NCBI GenBank assembly: GCA_022925895.1
Contig: JAKSYS010000175.1
Location: 31,643-95,642, forward strand
Direction: 5' to 3'
Length of the DNA stretch: 64,000 nucleotides
Source of the DNA: Fragilaria crotonensis
Lineage: Eukaryota > Bacillariophyta > Fragilariophyceae > Fragilariales > Fragilariaceae
Shown here piece by piece: positions 1-12,940 of the stretch (positions are counted from its first letter, which is position 1; each line of letters opens with the position of its first letter). A program made the position numbers and the translations under genes. Below the pieces are notes generated by a model that saw nothing but the letters and a program-made list of their open reading frames with translations, was not told the origin of the DNA and did not search any database.

Positions 1-1262
1 ATGATGTTGCAAGCCACGGACAATTATCCACTCAACTTTGGTTTCTCAGGAAAAGGCAACACCAGCGATGCCTCCACTCTGTACGACGTGTTGCTCAGTG
101 GTGCGGCTGGATTCAAGCTTCACGAAGATTGGGGCACGACACCATCCTCGATTAATGCTGCACTCGAATTCGCCGAAGAACACGATGTGGCCATTACGAT
201 TCATACCGACACCTTGAATGAATCTGGCTTTGTGGACGACTCGATTGCCGCGATGAAGGGACGCACCATCCATACCTACCACACCGAAGGTGCTGGAGGT
301 GGACATGCTCCAGATATTATCAAGATTGTATCGGAAGACTTTGTCTTGCCCAGTTCTACCAACCCCACTCGACCATTTACGAAGAATACGATTGATGAAC
401 ATTTGGATATGCTCATGGTTTGTCATCATTTGTCATCCAGCATTCCCGAAGACATTGCCTTTGCCGAATCTCGAATCCGTGCCGAAACCATCGCGGCAGA
501 AGACATGTTGCACGACATGGGGGCTATTGCCATGATTTCATCCGACTCGCAGGCCATGGGTCGGGTCGGAGAAGTCATTTGTCGAACGTGGCAGACGGCA
601 GACAAGATGAAGCGTCAATTTGGACCACTCGAGTCCGATGATGAAGAGGCAGACAACTTCCGGGTGAAGCGGTACATTGCCAAGTATACCATCAATCCTG
701 CCATTACTCATGGTATGAGCCACTTGGTGGGATCGGTGGAGCCGGGCAAATTGGCGGATTTGTGTCTTTGGAAGCCTGGACTCTTTGGTGCCAAGCCAGA
801 AATGATTGTCAAAGGTGGCACTATCGCTTGGGCTCAGATGGGTGATCCGAATGCCTCGTACGTTTTTTGCCAGCCACCAATTTGTGTGTATTTTCAACAC
901 TTTTATCCTGCCGCTAACCCCTTTGTTTTACCTCCTTGACTTGTTTTAGTATCCCCACTCCTCAACCAGTGATTATGCGCCCCATGTTTGGCGCCAAGGG
1001 CAAGGCCATTGGGAATACCAGTGTCGTCTTTGTCTCGCAAGCTGCAGCCAAGGCAGGTATTGGTGAACGCCTCGGATTGAGCAAGGCTGTGGAACCAGTT
1101 GTGGGATGCCGCAACATCTCCAAAAAGGATATGATTCACAACAGCAGCACACCTGCAATGTCAGTGGACCCAGAAACGTTTGAGGTTGTGGCGGATGGTA
1201 AACTCCTCAAATGCGATCCCGTCGACACGATTCCATTGTCGCAAAAGTACTTTTTGTTTTAG
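1..1262 (+). CDS. Urease catalytic (alpha) subunit, 3' part
   Basis: C-terminal 389 residues of nickel urease, which hydrolyses urea to ammonia and carbamate; the 5' part lies outside the window. Exon 1 is 1-857, a GT-AG intron is 858-949, and exon 2 is 950-1262; the junction restores the family sequence [14 protein letters not shown]. Active-site signatures are all visible: the carbamylated-Lys segment GFKLHEDWG (Lys39 of this fragment, His41), the HTDTLNES segment, [12 protein letters not shown], the flap MVCHHL with its Cys-His pair, and the Asp in SSDSQAMGR. The end PLSQKYFLF is the usual urease C-terminus. In eukaryotes the enzyme is a single fused gamma-beta-alpha chain, so the missing part should hold gamma and beta domains. 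No missing key residue is seen. The identification is very secure; only the 5' end is unknown. Confidence 0.97.
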
Positions 1263-2050
1263 AAGAAACGGTGGCGAGCTCGATCCAGAGTCCATTTCGA
1301 TGCTCTCGTCGATTTGCATATTATCATGCCCTACGAAATGATCAATATAATTTCTTGAAAAAGTTTGTAATGTTACGGTCTCTACTACTCCGGCGACCTG
1401 CTTATGATTACTCGAATACTACAAATGTGCCGACGCCCACTGTCGAAAGACAGTGACGATAATACCTCGTCTTTGGACTTGGACTTGAACAGATTAACAC
1501 AACTCCAATCTCATTGGAGTCTTTGGACTTTTACAATGTAACTCAACTCCAATCCCAATGTGGGTCAACCGGTAGATGGGACGATCCATCCGCGTGTCAT
1601 TGCAATCAAATAAACCTCAAGAGACTCGTGCTCGTCATTTCACCCAAGATCGCTTGTACGATCACACTCACACACCATGGACGCCTGCCAGGTTTTCAAG
1701 TCCTCATGGCGCACCTAAATGGGTTTCCACTCGCTAATGAATTGAATACATTTCGTCACAACGCGACATCTCACATGAAATGCATGTGGTGCATGTACGC
1801 CCTTCGAGCACTCCCGTAGATTGTTTCCTGGAGGTTCCGGAAGTCTGGCTTTTATGCCGTATCGTACATTTGTCTACACAAATTCTGTACGTGCGATTCC
1901 TTCAAAACAAAAGCTAAATAAATCCAAGTCTGATATAAATCGGAACGGTGAGCTAATGATCCTTTTTAATTAACAACAAGCACTTGTATTTGAAGTTAAG
2001 TAATGGAAGCGGAAATGACTTCTCTGACGACGGTTTAAATAAGGTGGTTA
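1263..2050. other. Intergenic, no gene seen
   Basis: The 3' flank of the urease gene. Open frames here are short and unlike any protein I know. A short direct/inverted repeat (CTTTGGACTT words and AACTCCAAT...ATTGGAGT) lies at about 1470-1560. Confidence 0.6.
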
Positions 2051-2494
2051 AACTACTTAGTAAGGATATGTCGAAAAGCCATTGGCTTCCAGAAGCCATT
2101 GGCTTAAGCCAGTGGCTTCTGAAAGTCATTGGCTTAAGCCAATGGCTTCTGAAGTCAATAATAATGGCTTCGCCGAGCTAATCAAAGAACGTGTTTTATT
2201 CCTATGGGAACTCGTTATAAAGAAACGAGACATAATGAGGGTCATCGTCAAATGCGTACCATATATTCAAGTCTCTAAGTTCGAACGACACTGTCTATTT
2301 GAAGATGAAAAGCCGTAAGTTAGACCTTTGATGACGAGCTTCCAATAATATTAAAACGTGTGTTTTCAGTTTGGCTTCGCCGACTGTAGCGTGGAAGCCA
2401 TTGGCTTCCAGAAGCCTTTGGCTTAAGCCAATGACTTCCAGAAGCCTTTGTCTTAAGCCATTGGCTGGAACCAATGGCTTTTATCTAAGTAGTT
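2051..2494. repeat. Foldback (long inverted repeat) element, 444 bp
   Basis: Left arm about 2051-2160 and right arm about 2393-2494 are imperfect reverse complements. The outer ends match exactly as AACTACTTAG (2051-2060) and CTAAGTAGTT (2485-2494). Both arms are built from the palindromic words GGCTTAAGCC and AAGCCATTGGCTT and from AGAAGCC. The roughly 230-bp centre has no convincing gene. This is the structure of a non-autonomous foldback or MITE-like element; the parent family is unknown. Confidence 0.65.
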
Positions 2495-3216
2495 CCACGA
2501 ACAATGCGTTGATTTGACGTTTGCACACGTCGTTTCGATGCAATGTACTTAAGACTCTCGACATCACGTTTGGTAATTAACAAAGGGACACATAATCAAG
2601 ACATTCGAAGTCGGTGCAAGGGGGGGATAATTTATCTGGATCCGTTCGAAATGGAATACGATAGTATGCGTAGCCGCCAGTATTCCGTACGGCAAAAAAG
2701 CCAAACTTCCGGAACCTCCAGTATGCGGACTGGAATGGCTTGCTCCTCTCAACAAACAGGTGACAACATTGTGAGTAGATGGTACCAGTACCATTTTGAT
2801 ACGTGCAGTTCGGAGTGTGGTACATACCGTACACGTACATGTACCAGACATAACGAAGTAAATAGAAACGTATATAAATAATGAATGACACTCGTGGTCC
2901 GCTGTGCGACTACAGCAACGACGATTTAAGTAAAACTATATACAACGCCGTAGTATATGGAGCAGATGGGACATCGCTGCAAATGTAAGTGGGAACGATC
3001 AATAGGAACGACGTACGACGATTTTGGCGGGTAACCGTTATTTCAACACTACGTTTCCATCGTTTTTATATCTATTCTCCCACCTCACACTTTCAATCGA
3101 TGCTCGAACATGCTTTCTCACAAATAGGGCGTGTGAAACGGATACAATAGTCAAGGAGGCATATGAGAGCATAAGAAACGCAAATTGATTCATATACTTA
3201 TAAATTTGACTTAACA
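2495..3216. other. Intergenic, upstream of the LRR gene
   Basis: No supported gene. Short overlapping open frames around 2543-2891 on both strands have no recognisable content. Confidence 0.5.
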
Positions 3217-5237
3217 ATGAAAGCGCGCTCGTGGCTCATTCCATCTCTCCTTGTTGCGGTTGTGGCCGCCGAAGGAGATTATCGATGGGGCCGCTGGAAA
3301 ACAAAACAAGAAACTGAGGCGGAGTTACTTGCATCTGTTCGAGAGGAATCTGCAGCTGTCTACAGATTATTGGAATCAGACCTCTTGCTCAGTATGCCAT
3401 CAGCGCAGCCGGCATTAGCCCCAACGAAGCCTGTTGTTGCGCCAACAACCGAACCCACAAGCGTAACGACACCCCCCCTCCTACACTCTTGAGAACGCCT
3501 GCGCCAACGCCGGTACCGACACTCCTACCAACACCCGTGCCAGCACCCATCCCAGCACCCGTCCCAGCACCCGTCCCAGCACCCGTCCCAGCACCCGTCC
3601 CTGCACCCGTCCCTGCACCCGTCCCAGCACCCGTCCCAGCACCAGTCCCGGCACCCGTCCCTGCACCAGTCCCCGCACCCGTCCCTGCACCCATCCCAGC
3701 ATCCATGCAGCCGACGGAAGCTCCCGAATGGATCTGCGTCAAAGGCTCCGACCCCGATCCCAACAAACCTGGCAACGACCTCTTTGCCCACAGAAAGCCC
3801 GACAGACCCACCCGTACAGGATCCAACCAGTCAGCCGACGCCACCGCCATCCGAAGCACCGACACCACCACCCACATCCCCACCGATTTCAAAGGCGCCA
3901 ACCGCGGCACCAACAGCAGCACCTACGACCAGAGCACCAACCGCGGCGCCTACGACAAGAGCACCAACGTTCGACCCAACTACTCGAGGCCCAACAAGTT
4001 GCAGTGGTTTGACAGCAAACGAGCGAGAACTCGCAATATTCGATGTCTTGAGTGATGTTTCACTTCCCGAAGACATTGTTGACAGGTCGTCAGATCAAAA
4101 TGTGGCCTTTAATTGGGTGGTTTACAGAGATGCAGCGCAAGTTTGCCCCGACGAGATTTTGAATGTGACTCAGCGTTACATTCTGGCACTACTCTACTAT
4201 TCGACTAATGGGGACAACTGGCTCAAATGCAACTCGGCAAATGCGGATGTGGTAGCGGATTGTGGTGGAGCTGGAGGGAGAACCAGATTCTTAGATGAGG
4301 CGAACGTCTGCCTATGGTATCTAAATGAGTGTGACGGAGATATCTTGACTTCAATTACGCTTGGTAAGTTCGGAGATGTCACAATTCACTGTCCAAACGA
4401 CGCAATCTGACTTTTCTCACACCTTGAATTTTGGAAACAGACGAGAACAATCTTGCTGGGACAATCCCTAATGAAATCGTATCGCTTAAGGGACTTCAGA
4501 CCTTTGACATTGATAGCAACAAAGTCGTTGGAACTATTCCTAGCCAAATAGGGACGTTGCCGAAACTCCTGACGATAGATATGGACTCCAACTCCTTGAC
4601 TGGGACAATCCCTGAAAGTCTGTTCGGATCGTCATCTCTCGTAACAGTCGACGTGGATTTCAACTCATTGACCGGAACATTAGCCACCGAACTCGGGACG
4701 ATCACGCGCCTTAATATTCTCTTGTTGGAGGGCAACAAATTAGAGGGAACCATCCCAACAGAATTCGGAGATCTTGAGCTGCTGGCCTACCTTACTTTAG
4801 CGGACAACGCATTGACAGGCACGCTTCCCTCGGAGATCGGTCAGCTGGGGGAGTTGCGTAAGTTATCTTCTGTAATGAATCTTGGGTCTGCATCGAATCC
4901 GAATATCTAACTTACTTTTCCTTTCTTTTTTGCAGTGGCAATCACAGTACACAATAATGACCTTGACGGCACAATTCCAACGGAGCTGAGTCAAAACACT
5001 CGACTTGAAACCCTTTCTTTGTACGGAAACAATTTCGAGGGTCCAATTCCATCCGAGTTGGGCTTGATTACAAGTTTAGAACGATTACTCCTTCAGTTGA
5101 ACGGATTTACAGGAACCATGCCAGCCGAAATCTGCGCCCTGAGGAACCAGAACCTATTTCAATTGATTGCCAACTGTGCCGGAGACAACCCTCCCGTTGT
5201 GTGTCCGCAACCGTCCTGCTGTACTCTTTGTGTGTAA
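3217..5237 (+). CDS. Secreted Pro-rich stalk plus leucine-rich repeat protein (reading frame disturbed)
   Basis: The start at 3217 gives a signal peptide (MKARSWLIPSLLVAVVAAEG). A Pro/Thr/Ala stalk follows, then a cap region with YYSTNGDNW and VCLWYLNEC, then about eight plant-type LRRs of the form L..N.L.GTIP.E.G, and a Cys-rich tail ending CCTLCV. Introns 4364-4440 and 4858-4935 have GT-AG ends and restore the LRR frame. This is the extracellular LRR architecture common in diatoms; an adhesion or receptor-like role is inferred. Frame 1 is interrupted by TGA at 3490-3492, just after a run of seven Cs (3472-3478). The PAPVPAP repeats then read in frame 3, and frame 1 resumes near 3725. Two compensating indels, either assembly errors or real mutations, are the simplest explanation. 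Confidence 0.8.
3530..3712 (+). repeat. 12-bp tandem repeat coding Pro-Ala-Pro-Val
   Basis: About fifteen imperfect copies of CCAGCACCCGTC encode a (PAPV)n stalk in the LRR gene when read in frame 3. Repeats like this change length easily and are error-prone in assembly, which may explain the frame problem in the gene. Confidence 0.85.
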
Positions 5238-8200
5238 GCAGCATATACTGTGATGGGCATTCCATTATTAAGCGAGTGCCAAAATGTTGGTTCCCGGTCA
5301 GATCCATGTGCGTGCTGTTTCTAAAGACGCCATGCGAGGATTATCAAGTTAGGAATAAGCCATATTCGTGATTAATATTACATATTTCATTGATCAAGAG
5401 CACTTCCAGAGCATCCTACTAGCTAGGCATTCACACTAACCGCATACGTACAAGCCTACAGGACTACATGGAGTGAATCGATTGTCGAAACAAATATTGG
5501 CAATGCCACGAGAATTATTTACGTACGGATAATCACCTTCAATGCGTCGAGTGGCATGTGACATTGCTTAAGCCACATAGCAATGATGCTGCTCCATCCC
5601 AGTGCAAATCGTGTCCTCAGGAGGAGAGCGAGCCTTGTTCCGCAACATTTAGTTCTCATCCTCAGCCACGGCCTGATTTTCCTTGTTGAAAGGCGCCACC
5701 ACGACAGTCTCACCGTGCAATGTCAGGAACGCTTCTGTGCTCCTAGAACAAAATTCCTCGGTATCTTGAACGGGATGGAGTTGATTGCAGTTTCCTTGGA
5801 AACAAGGCTACCCAGCTAGAGCTATATTAACCATTGTGACGCGACCAGCACTCCCTTTGCGATCTCAGTCTCAGTCACTGGGATCTTGACGAGTTAAGCA
5901 ATCACGCCATTGTCCGCATGGATGTCAATTGCGTACGCTCCATAAGCAACTTGTTGCAATACCTTCAGCAGTTCCAAAGTCACCTGCCGCCATGTCAGTC
6001 ATTCCATTTTCTTTTCGAATACCATCCGTGTTCAATTCCCACGGGCTGACAATGGTTTCATAGACTGACTAACTCACGTCTCCGCACATGGCCTCAGTCA
6101 TGATCACGTACATCCTCGTCACTGCTGTGCGATTGTATTATCATTGTCGAAAAGTAACTGGATTGGTTCGTTTGCTGACTCTTGTCTGCGACCAACACCA
6201 ACACCTTCATCATCATCATCATCATCATCAAGTGCATCACCATATTTCGAGGACATTGTATTAAAAGTGACAGTACAAGATGAGCGCTCATCCCCATTTG
6301 GTGGCTCGTGACAACATGGAATTGGACCTCTCACACAGATCCTATCTACCCTCTCCTACTGCCTTTCCTTTTGGTCGCAGCATTTCTGTTACAAGGAACA
6401 GAACCCACTTGCATGTTTGCTGGGGAGTATCAACTATCAAACATCAACGTGACTGCGAGGAATGTAGTTATTGAAATGAATCGATCATCACAAGTCGCAC
6501 CGTCAAGAGTCAGGAGTACGTATTGTGCAAGAGGTCCGGCAAAATTATGTTTATGCTCGTTGCTATCATACTACATACAAATAATACACCAATCAGAAGT
6601 GCGCCGACGGACCTCTGCACATTGTACTACTGCGTACTGCGTACCGATTCAGGTGTATTTGAAGCACACGACAGACGACGGAGTCACTTTTATGTGATTC
6701 AAGTACGAGGGACTACTAGTCGTAGTACCTGGTACACTTTGTTGTACAAGGTGCGTGATACGTGAAACGTCATACACTCGCTACCAGTACTTGTATCACG
6801 GTCTCGCTGTAAAGTAGAATGAGTGCAAGTAAGAAGTACGACACACTATTCTAACGTTTGAGGAGTACGACACCAAAACAACAGATGAACTAAATTCTGA
6901 AGTTCTTGGGATTGACAGGTTCGTCCTTTCTATCTCTCTTCAGCATCAGTCTATAAATCATTATAGTAGCAGAAGTCTGACCATATTAGACAGCATAAAT
7001 CTTGTCTATGGCAGTCTCTGCAGCAGAGCCTCCTCCTACTCCTTACTAAATCAATCATGCCACCAGTCCCACTGCACCAACTTGCTTCAATGCTTATTGC
7101 TATGACCTCACTCAGTTGGAGATCAGTCTACTGGTAGCTCCTTTCCTCTTGCCATGATGATACTATTATCAGAGGTTGTGAAGACTTCTGGACATTGCTT
7201 TGCATCAGAATTGACGTCATGTTGACATTGTTTGCAGCAGCTCTTCCCAGTACCTCTGCTCCTTGTCCTTCTATCACCCAACTACCAGGAGCAGGTATCC
7301 TTTGTCTTGCAGGTTACAATAAAATAGAATGGCTGGAACTATCTACTGCACCAGTTGAGCTTGATTACATCGACCGTGATTTCGTGTTTGCTACTACTGC
7401 TGCTGCTGGTGATTGTCTTGTTGTAGGGAGACGAGCAAACTTGACTACTTTCGAATACCTGATTTTCTTGTGTCACAACATTCTCCATAAAGGTTTCTCT
7501 CTCTCTCATTCACTTCACGTCTTGAACATCCAATTGGTTCATCCCCTCGACCATGATTTGGACGTCACTGTGGAACTGGTGGAATAGTCCATGGGTGATT
7601 TCATAATCAAATTGGCCATCAAAAACTGCGCTCTCTAAGGAACCGGAACAGTCAATGTTGGATTCACAATAAAATAAGCCTTCAAAGACTCTCCTTCTCC
7701 AACCTGCTGGGGTAGTATTAGTCCCTGAGGAAACCCTCAATGACTAGACAAGCTGGAGGTGCAAACAGTAAGGTATGGTGAATATTGTCTGCTTCACTGA
7801 GGGGCATGATCTGAATTTGTTTGCCTGCTAGTAGTGGTAGTTACATGCTCAAAATTGCATTTGAGGGAATATGTATGCTTATGTACAAAATTTATCTGGA
7901 CGAGACCCCACACTGGTGACTACATCACTTGCAATCATCACGTATTACCTCCTTTGATCGAATTCACAGCGAACTGGAATGTGCCGCCCACATTAGTAGT
8001 GTTAGGGGTTACACAATCATAGATATACACATCCGGTCCATGCTGTAATCAGAGGTACCGGTACCAGTTATATTTTATCTTTAAATATGCTTGCTGGCTC
8101 AGGATGAGCAGGAAAAATTGGTTTGTGACAGAGTAGACTAGTATTGAGAAAAACTCCATTTTGATAAAGCTGGCTTTGTAGAATTTTCAATAGCATGGAC

Positions 8201-10957
8201 GGCTGTTGCTGTGGAACTGCATACTACTACTGTACTAGCTAGTTGACAGCCACCTGTGGAAGGGTTGAAGGGACTACCGGTAGAATGGTAGCAAAACAGT
8301 CTCTTTTAAAGGTTGTTGGATACTCCTGAAGCACTTGAAGACAGGCAGACAGCAAAATGATAGAAGTGTCACACCAAGACAACAGTGAAGTTTGAACCGA
8401 TGTGAAATCGAAATGTCAAAATGAGTAGCAAGTCTCGGCCCGAGGCTCTTGTTTGTTGTGAGATTGAAAATGACAATGGTGTGACCGGGAGTCTCAACTC
8501 CACCAGCAGTTTAGTCAGTAATGTCATGAGCTGCTTCTGTAGTAGCCGGTGCCGGATAAATTATGATCCTGTTATACTTGATGCCCACCATTCCAGATGA
8601 ATTGTATGGAGAATCATGCGACGGCATGCGGGCATCCGAAGCCATACAATAGGATCCAGGGACAGAAACGTGACTATCACTGATGATCTTGAGACAATCC
8701 TCCTACCCCCTTCAATCTATTTCTCACAACCAGCCATCCAGATGTGCACCAGTGCACATCAGTTTGTTGATATTTTATCAGCCGTTTGTATACCGTGGAG
8801 TTAAACAACGACATGAATATCCTCCAGTAACCTTTCAAGATTCAGACAATTGAATTGATGGAAATAGAGGCATACCCCAAAGCTTCTTGGGATCACCCAG
8901 CTCAAAGTCTGGATTGCTATAATCCATCTCCAAAGGTGCTAAACATTCCATTCCAACCGTAGGGGGTTAATGTGGCCAGTACATTAAGTGAAAACAAGAT
9001 TAAAAAATCCTGTCCCGTTTGAGCTTGGTCAGGTCTAATCACCAAGCAATAACGAAGCAAGCATTGTCGCAAACGTACCGCCGCCTTGGTATTGCATTCA
9101 CAGACTTGCACTATCTTGAAGAAACCGGCATTGAAGATTAAACGGCTGACCAATGATTGCCATCACATCTTGGCAGCCGTGCCAACAATGACTTCTCTAG
9201 CATCAACGGATTGGGCAATAACACTTCTGGAACAATGAATATCATTTTTCCAGTAATCTTCTCTTGGAGTGCATCAAATTTCAACGCTTGCTTTCTCAAT
9301 ACATACAAACAATCAATCTCCTCATCATAAGCTTTTCCAACATCACGCTCCACTTCTTCGTCATTTGCATTCCATTGTTCATGAGGTTTTTCAAAACCAG
9401 CATCAAAATCATGCACTGTTTTACCATATTCTTGTTGCTTTAGCTCTGCTGGTTGTCTCACATTGCATTGCTGTTTGTCAATTGTTCCATTTGATTGCAA
9501 GGATTTGCTCATTGGGGATGAACTCCTACTATCTCACTGATAGCTTCCAAGTTACTGAATAGGACAATAGAGACTTCATCTGAGTGTGCTTTTGTCGGGG
9601 GAACCGTTGTAGAGGGTGAAAGGTATGCATAGTATATTATCTACCACGAACGCACAGCCAGAAACCACAGAACTTTACTCGACCACTATCCCCATCCTGG
9701 CTGGTGTTAGCATTGCGTTCGTAGCATCATCAATTTTCTTCTCTTGATTCAGAAAGTGCATGGGGAAGTTGTCAAAAGGAGCGAGTAGGGATGTGCACAT
9801 ACGAAGTGCTTGACGAATTTGTCACTCAGAAGTACTTTTACCTCGTAATTTTGATAGTGGCGTCGTCAAACGTATCCTTTATCCCGCGCGCTTGCCTCGC
9901 ATCCGATATGACGGAACTTCAGCCCTCCAATTAAAGCTTGGCACTTCAGCGGGAGGAGCTACGGCACTGGTTGTTTGAGCCATCAAATGATAGGTCATCT
10001 GAACCGGAGATCCCTGTGCACATCAGCCCCGGGGCAGTGACCTTCTCCATCTCGGTTGTTGCTGCAACAAATAGCCAAACCTGATTGGATGGGAACAAGA
10101 ACTCTTCTGCGTGTTAATCAGTAATGCTTGGCTGGGGATGCATACTCTATGCTCAGTCTGATGAATCCCTGACAGAAGCTAGACACGCAGTTGCTCTTCC
10201 TTGGTTTGTTGCTACCATTATTCCTCGATCTCTGCAGGACTACTCCTGCCCCAGCACTTTGGACTGGACGCAACACCATTCTCCATGAGAAAAGCATACA
10301 CAGTCTGTTGATTGCTCACTTCAAGCTAAGACACGACATAAATCAGATGTACGCCCTTGGAGACACCCTAGTATCAGATCATCTTCAGAGCTACGTCAGC
10401 TGTCCACTGGCAGCCCATCTTCGTCAGTCTCCCTGTCAGCATCTTCACTGGTGGCTATGTCTAGTTCGCCTAGCGTCGTCTCATGCATCGTCAGCAGGCT
10501 CACGTCAACAACTGATGATATCCCTCTACTATCCGTATGTGGATACCATCATACATTCTTCTCCTCCGCTGATATTTGGTTCTCTCTGCCATGCCAGTGC
10601 GACACCACTCTACTATGCCTTTACCATCAAACTTCATCAGATCGGCTGTCATTCCAGCTCAATCCCCCATAATTCCTTGCCGTCGCTACCTTTGCCAGCA
10701 GATCTTTGTACAGCAGGTTCATCAACGTCTTATGGCCCCAGTAGCCCCCCTTCTAACTTCGTGACTTCTCCACTACATAGTATATGAGCAGCCACCCTTT
10801 GAAATTCCGGTTCCCGGTCTCTCATGTTCCCTTCAGTCCCTAATCAATTTGCCCGCCAAGTATGGCCAGCTCCATGAAAAGCAGCCGCCTTGTAAAGATA
10901 GACATATGATAAACATGGCTAAAAGAGTATATTACACAATGCTGATGCAAGATGCAC
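5238..10957. other. Long gene-poor stretch, probably decayed transposon DNA
   Basis: Nearly 6 kb without a gene I can support. Open frames such as 9138-9512 (minus, 124 aa, acidic) and 10191-10787 (plus, 198 aa) have no recognisable motif and are not credible on composition. The DNA is AT-rich with stops scattered in all frames, in contrast to the gene-rich half of the window. I cannot assign it to an element family. Confidence 0.55.
6208..6230. repeat. (CAT)n microsatellite
   Basis: Seven to eight uninterrupted CAT triplets in non-coding DNA. Confidence 0.9.
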
Positions 10958-12385
10958 ACCATTTTTTCATCATATTCCTGTAAGTTTGCTAAGATTCATC
11001 ATAGCAGTCATTCCTTTTTGGGATTACAAAACTTTGGTCTCACTTGAAACATTTTCAAGGATTTAAAATTTCAGACACAAGATCAAACACATCATAACTG
11101 ATGGTGTTGAATTCACAAAACCTAGGTACTGAGCTACTTTGTTGTCAATACGAACTACAGCTCCGGCGCAGTAAAATTTATGCTGGGAAGGTTTATCGAA
11201 GTAAACCAAAACTTAGATAAAATATGAGCCTTACATCGCAATCATTCTTCAATTGGTTGTTGACTCATTTTAACATATCTTTTGCATTCAAGAACGTGTC
11301 ATGGCCTGTTTAGTAGCAGGTTCATTTATCATCGTGAATGGAAGTGGTTGGCAAATGCCGACCCGCTTTTAGTTTGTTCACGAACTGAGCTAGACCTGAT
11401 GGTCGTCGAGGATTCACACTGGCGCAGAGGCCAATCCTGGTCAGTCTACCCGGCACCCCCAGCTTGACTCTAATTCACGTCATAGTTTTTCTCATCAGAC
11501 AGTTTTGTCCTAATCCCAAGAGCCAAGCAATCCCATATGCCTTACCAGTGCACATTTTCAAGAATGTGCGTGTTTGCCATTCTTTCGGGTGCAGACTTTC
11601 CAAGAAACAAAGTTGATGCTCGCCTACATTGACTCATCTCTTGAGCGCATTCATTGTCCGACAAGGAAAGAGGGTCGCTGAGAAAATTGTCAGGCATACA
11701 TACCAGGCAGTCCTGGTATCTAATTCCTGTACTCTGGCGGACTGATGGGAATCAGCTGTCCTCACCTTTCTGCAGTGTCATATTTCTCATCCATTGCAAT
11801 ACCTCGGTACTCGACTGCAACAATCTGCTCCACAGCAAAGTTATGTTGCACTGCGACTTTTCCAGTTTTGGAAGCGGAGTAATACCTCAGCCAAGTTGTT
11901 GATTCTCACCTGATCATCCAATCCAGCATTAGTAGTGGCCTTGGAACCCCCACAAAGGTCAGCCCTCCGATGATGAAGTTGATTGCAGTGGTGACCACTC
12001 CCATGTGGTGTTCTACATCCAAATGAAGGTCAGGACTCATATAGAATTATCTTAATTCGTGATGCGACATGGCTCTCCTTTTTCCCGTTTTCGAAAGAGA
12101 TGCTCAATCAAGCGTACATCCCGCGGGGTTCTACTATGCCTGATTTCGTGTCCACTTCAAGCATACATAACCAGGCATTAAGTTGTTGAACGTTTATACA
12201 TCCAGCGTTTTTCTACCCTAACTCTTGCACCCCCTGTATCTGTCATTCGAGACAACTCTATGGTTATGGTGATGACTGTCAAGAACACGTTTGGGATCCC
12301 CGCCTCCTGTCAAGAAAGCCTTCTGCTTCTCGTTCAATGCCACGGCGCATTGCTCAACAGCTTCCAGTTTGACAAGATATACAAG
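10958..12385. repeat. Dispersed repeat, copy A
   Basis: Recognisably the same sequence as 18304-19300, in the same orientation. Shared landmarks in order: TTGGGATTACA...TTTGGTCTCACTT, CATCTTTTGCATTCA-type words, ACTGGCGCAGAG, GCAGACTTTCCAA, CTTGAGCGCATTCAT, TCTGGCGGACTGATG and GGGATCCCCGCCTCC. The copies are clearly diverged, with many indels. Neither has an intact open frame. It is probably the remnant of a mobile element; the family is not identified. Confidence 0.7.
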
Positions 12386-12940
12386 TAAATCTTTGCATTT
12401 GAATCATCCTAGAGAGGCTGATGATGAGAGATCCATCATCGCCATGCCCTGGGACAAACGTTTCGACTGGCATCTGCTTTGCGCAGCGCCTGTGAACGCC
12501 GGAGAGTCCGTGGTGCCGTAGTAGCCATCAACCATTTGAGCATCCCCACCGGAGGAGCTATTTTTAGTTAGTACTCCTAGTAGCGCTAAAGTGTTACAAA
12601 TGCATATATCCAAAAGATTACCACCCAGCATTGGGCTTTTACGGTACTTTTAGCTCTTCAACAATGAGAAACGCCATTCACGACACTATAGCTGGTCCGA
12701 AAGCAACAATTTGAGCTTCGACGCTAAAATATAGCGTCGCTCATTTTGTCCTATGCTTTGACTAGTTCGATTCAAGCCCGGTTCGATGCATTTGTAGCGT
12801 GATAAACATGTGGTGCGCCATACTTTGCTTGCACTCGGAGCATCATTTGACAATCGAAAAATTACACCCAGCATTGACTTTGCATTGCAAGACTATCTTG
12901 ATGTCATTGACATAGTGATGATCCTTTTCACAGAGGGGCG

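Noticed and set aside
3389-3922. Gly-Ala-Gly-Thr/Met-rich open frames on the minus strand and Cys/Asp-rich ones opposite the PAPV repeat
   Set aside because: They are shadows of the 12-bp repeat; the plus-strand frame has a signal peptide and continues into LRRs.
9138-9512. Acidic 124-aa minus frame as a gene
   Set aside because: No family resemblance, scattered stops upstream and downstream, and no supporting neighbours.
10191-10787. 198-aa plus frame as a membrane protein
   Set aside because: Composition typical of the reverse complement of low-complexity DNA; no motif and no exon partners.
12765-12800. Possible tRNA-like GTTCGATTC word
   Set aside because: No cloverleaf or anticodon arm around it.
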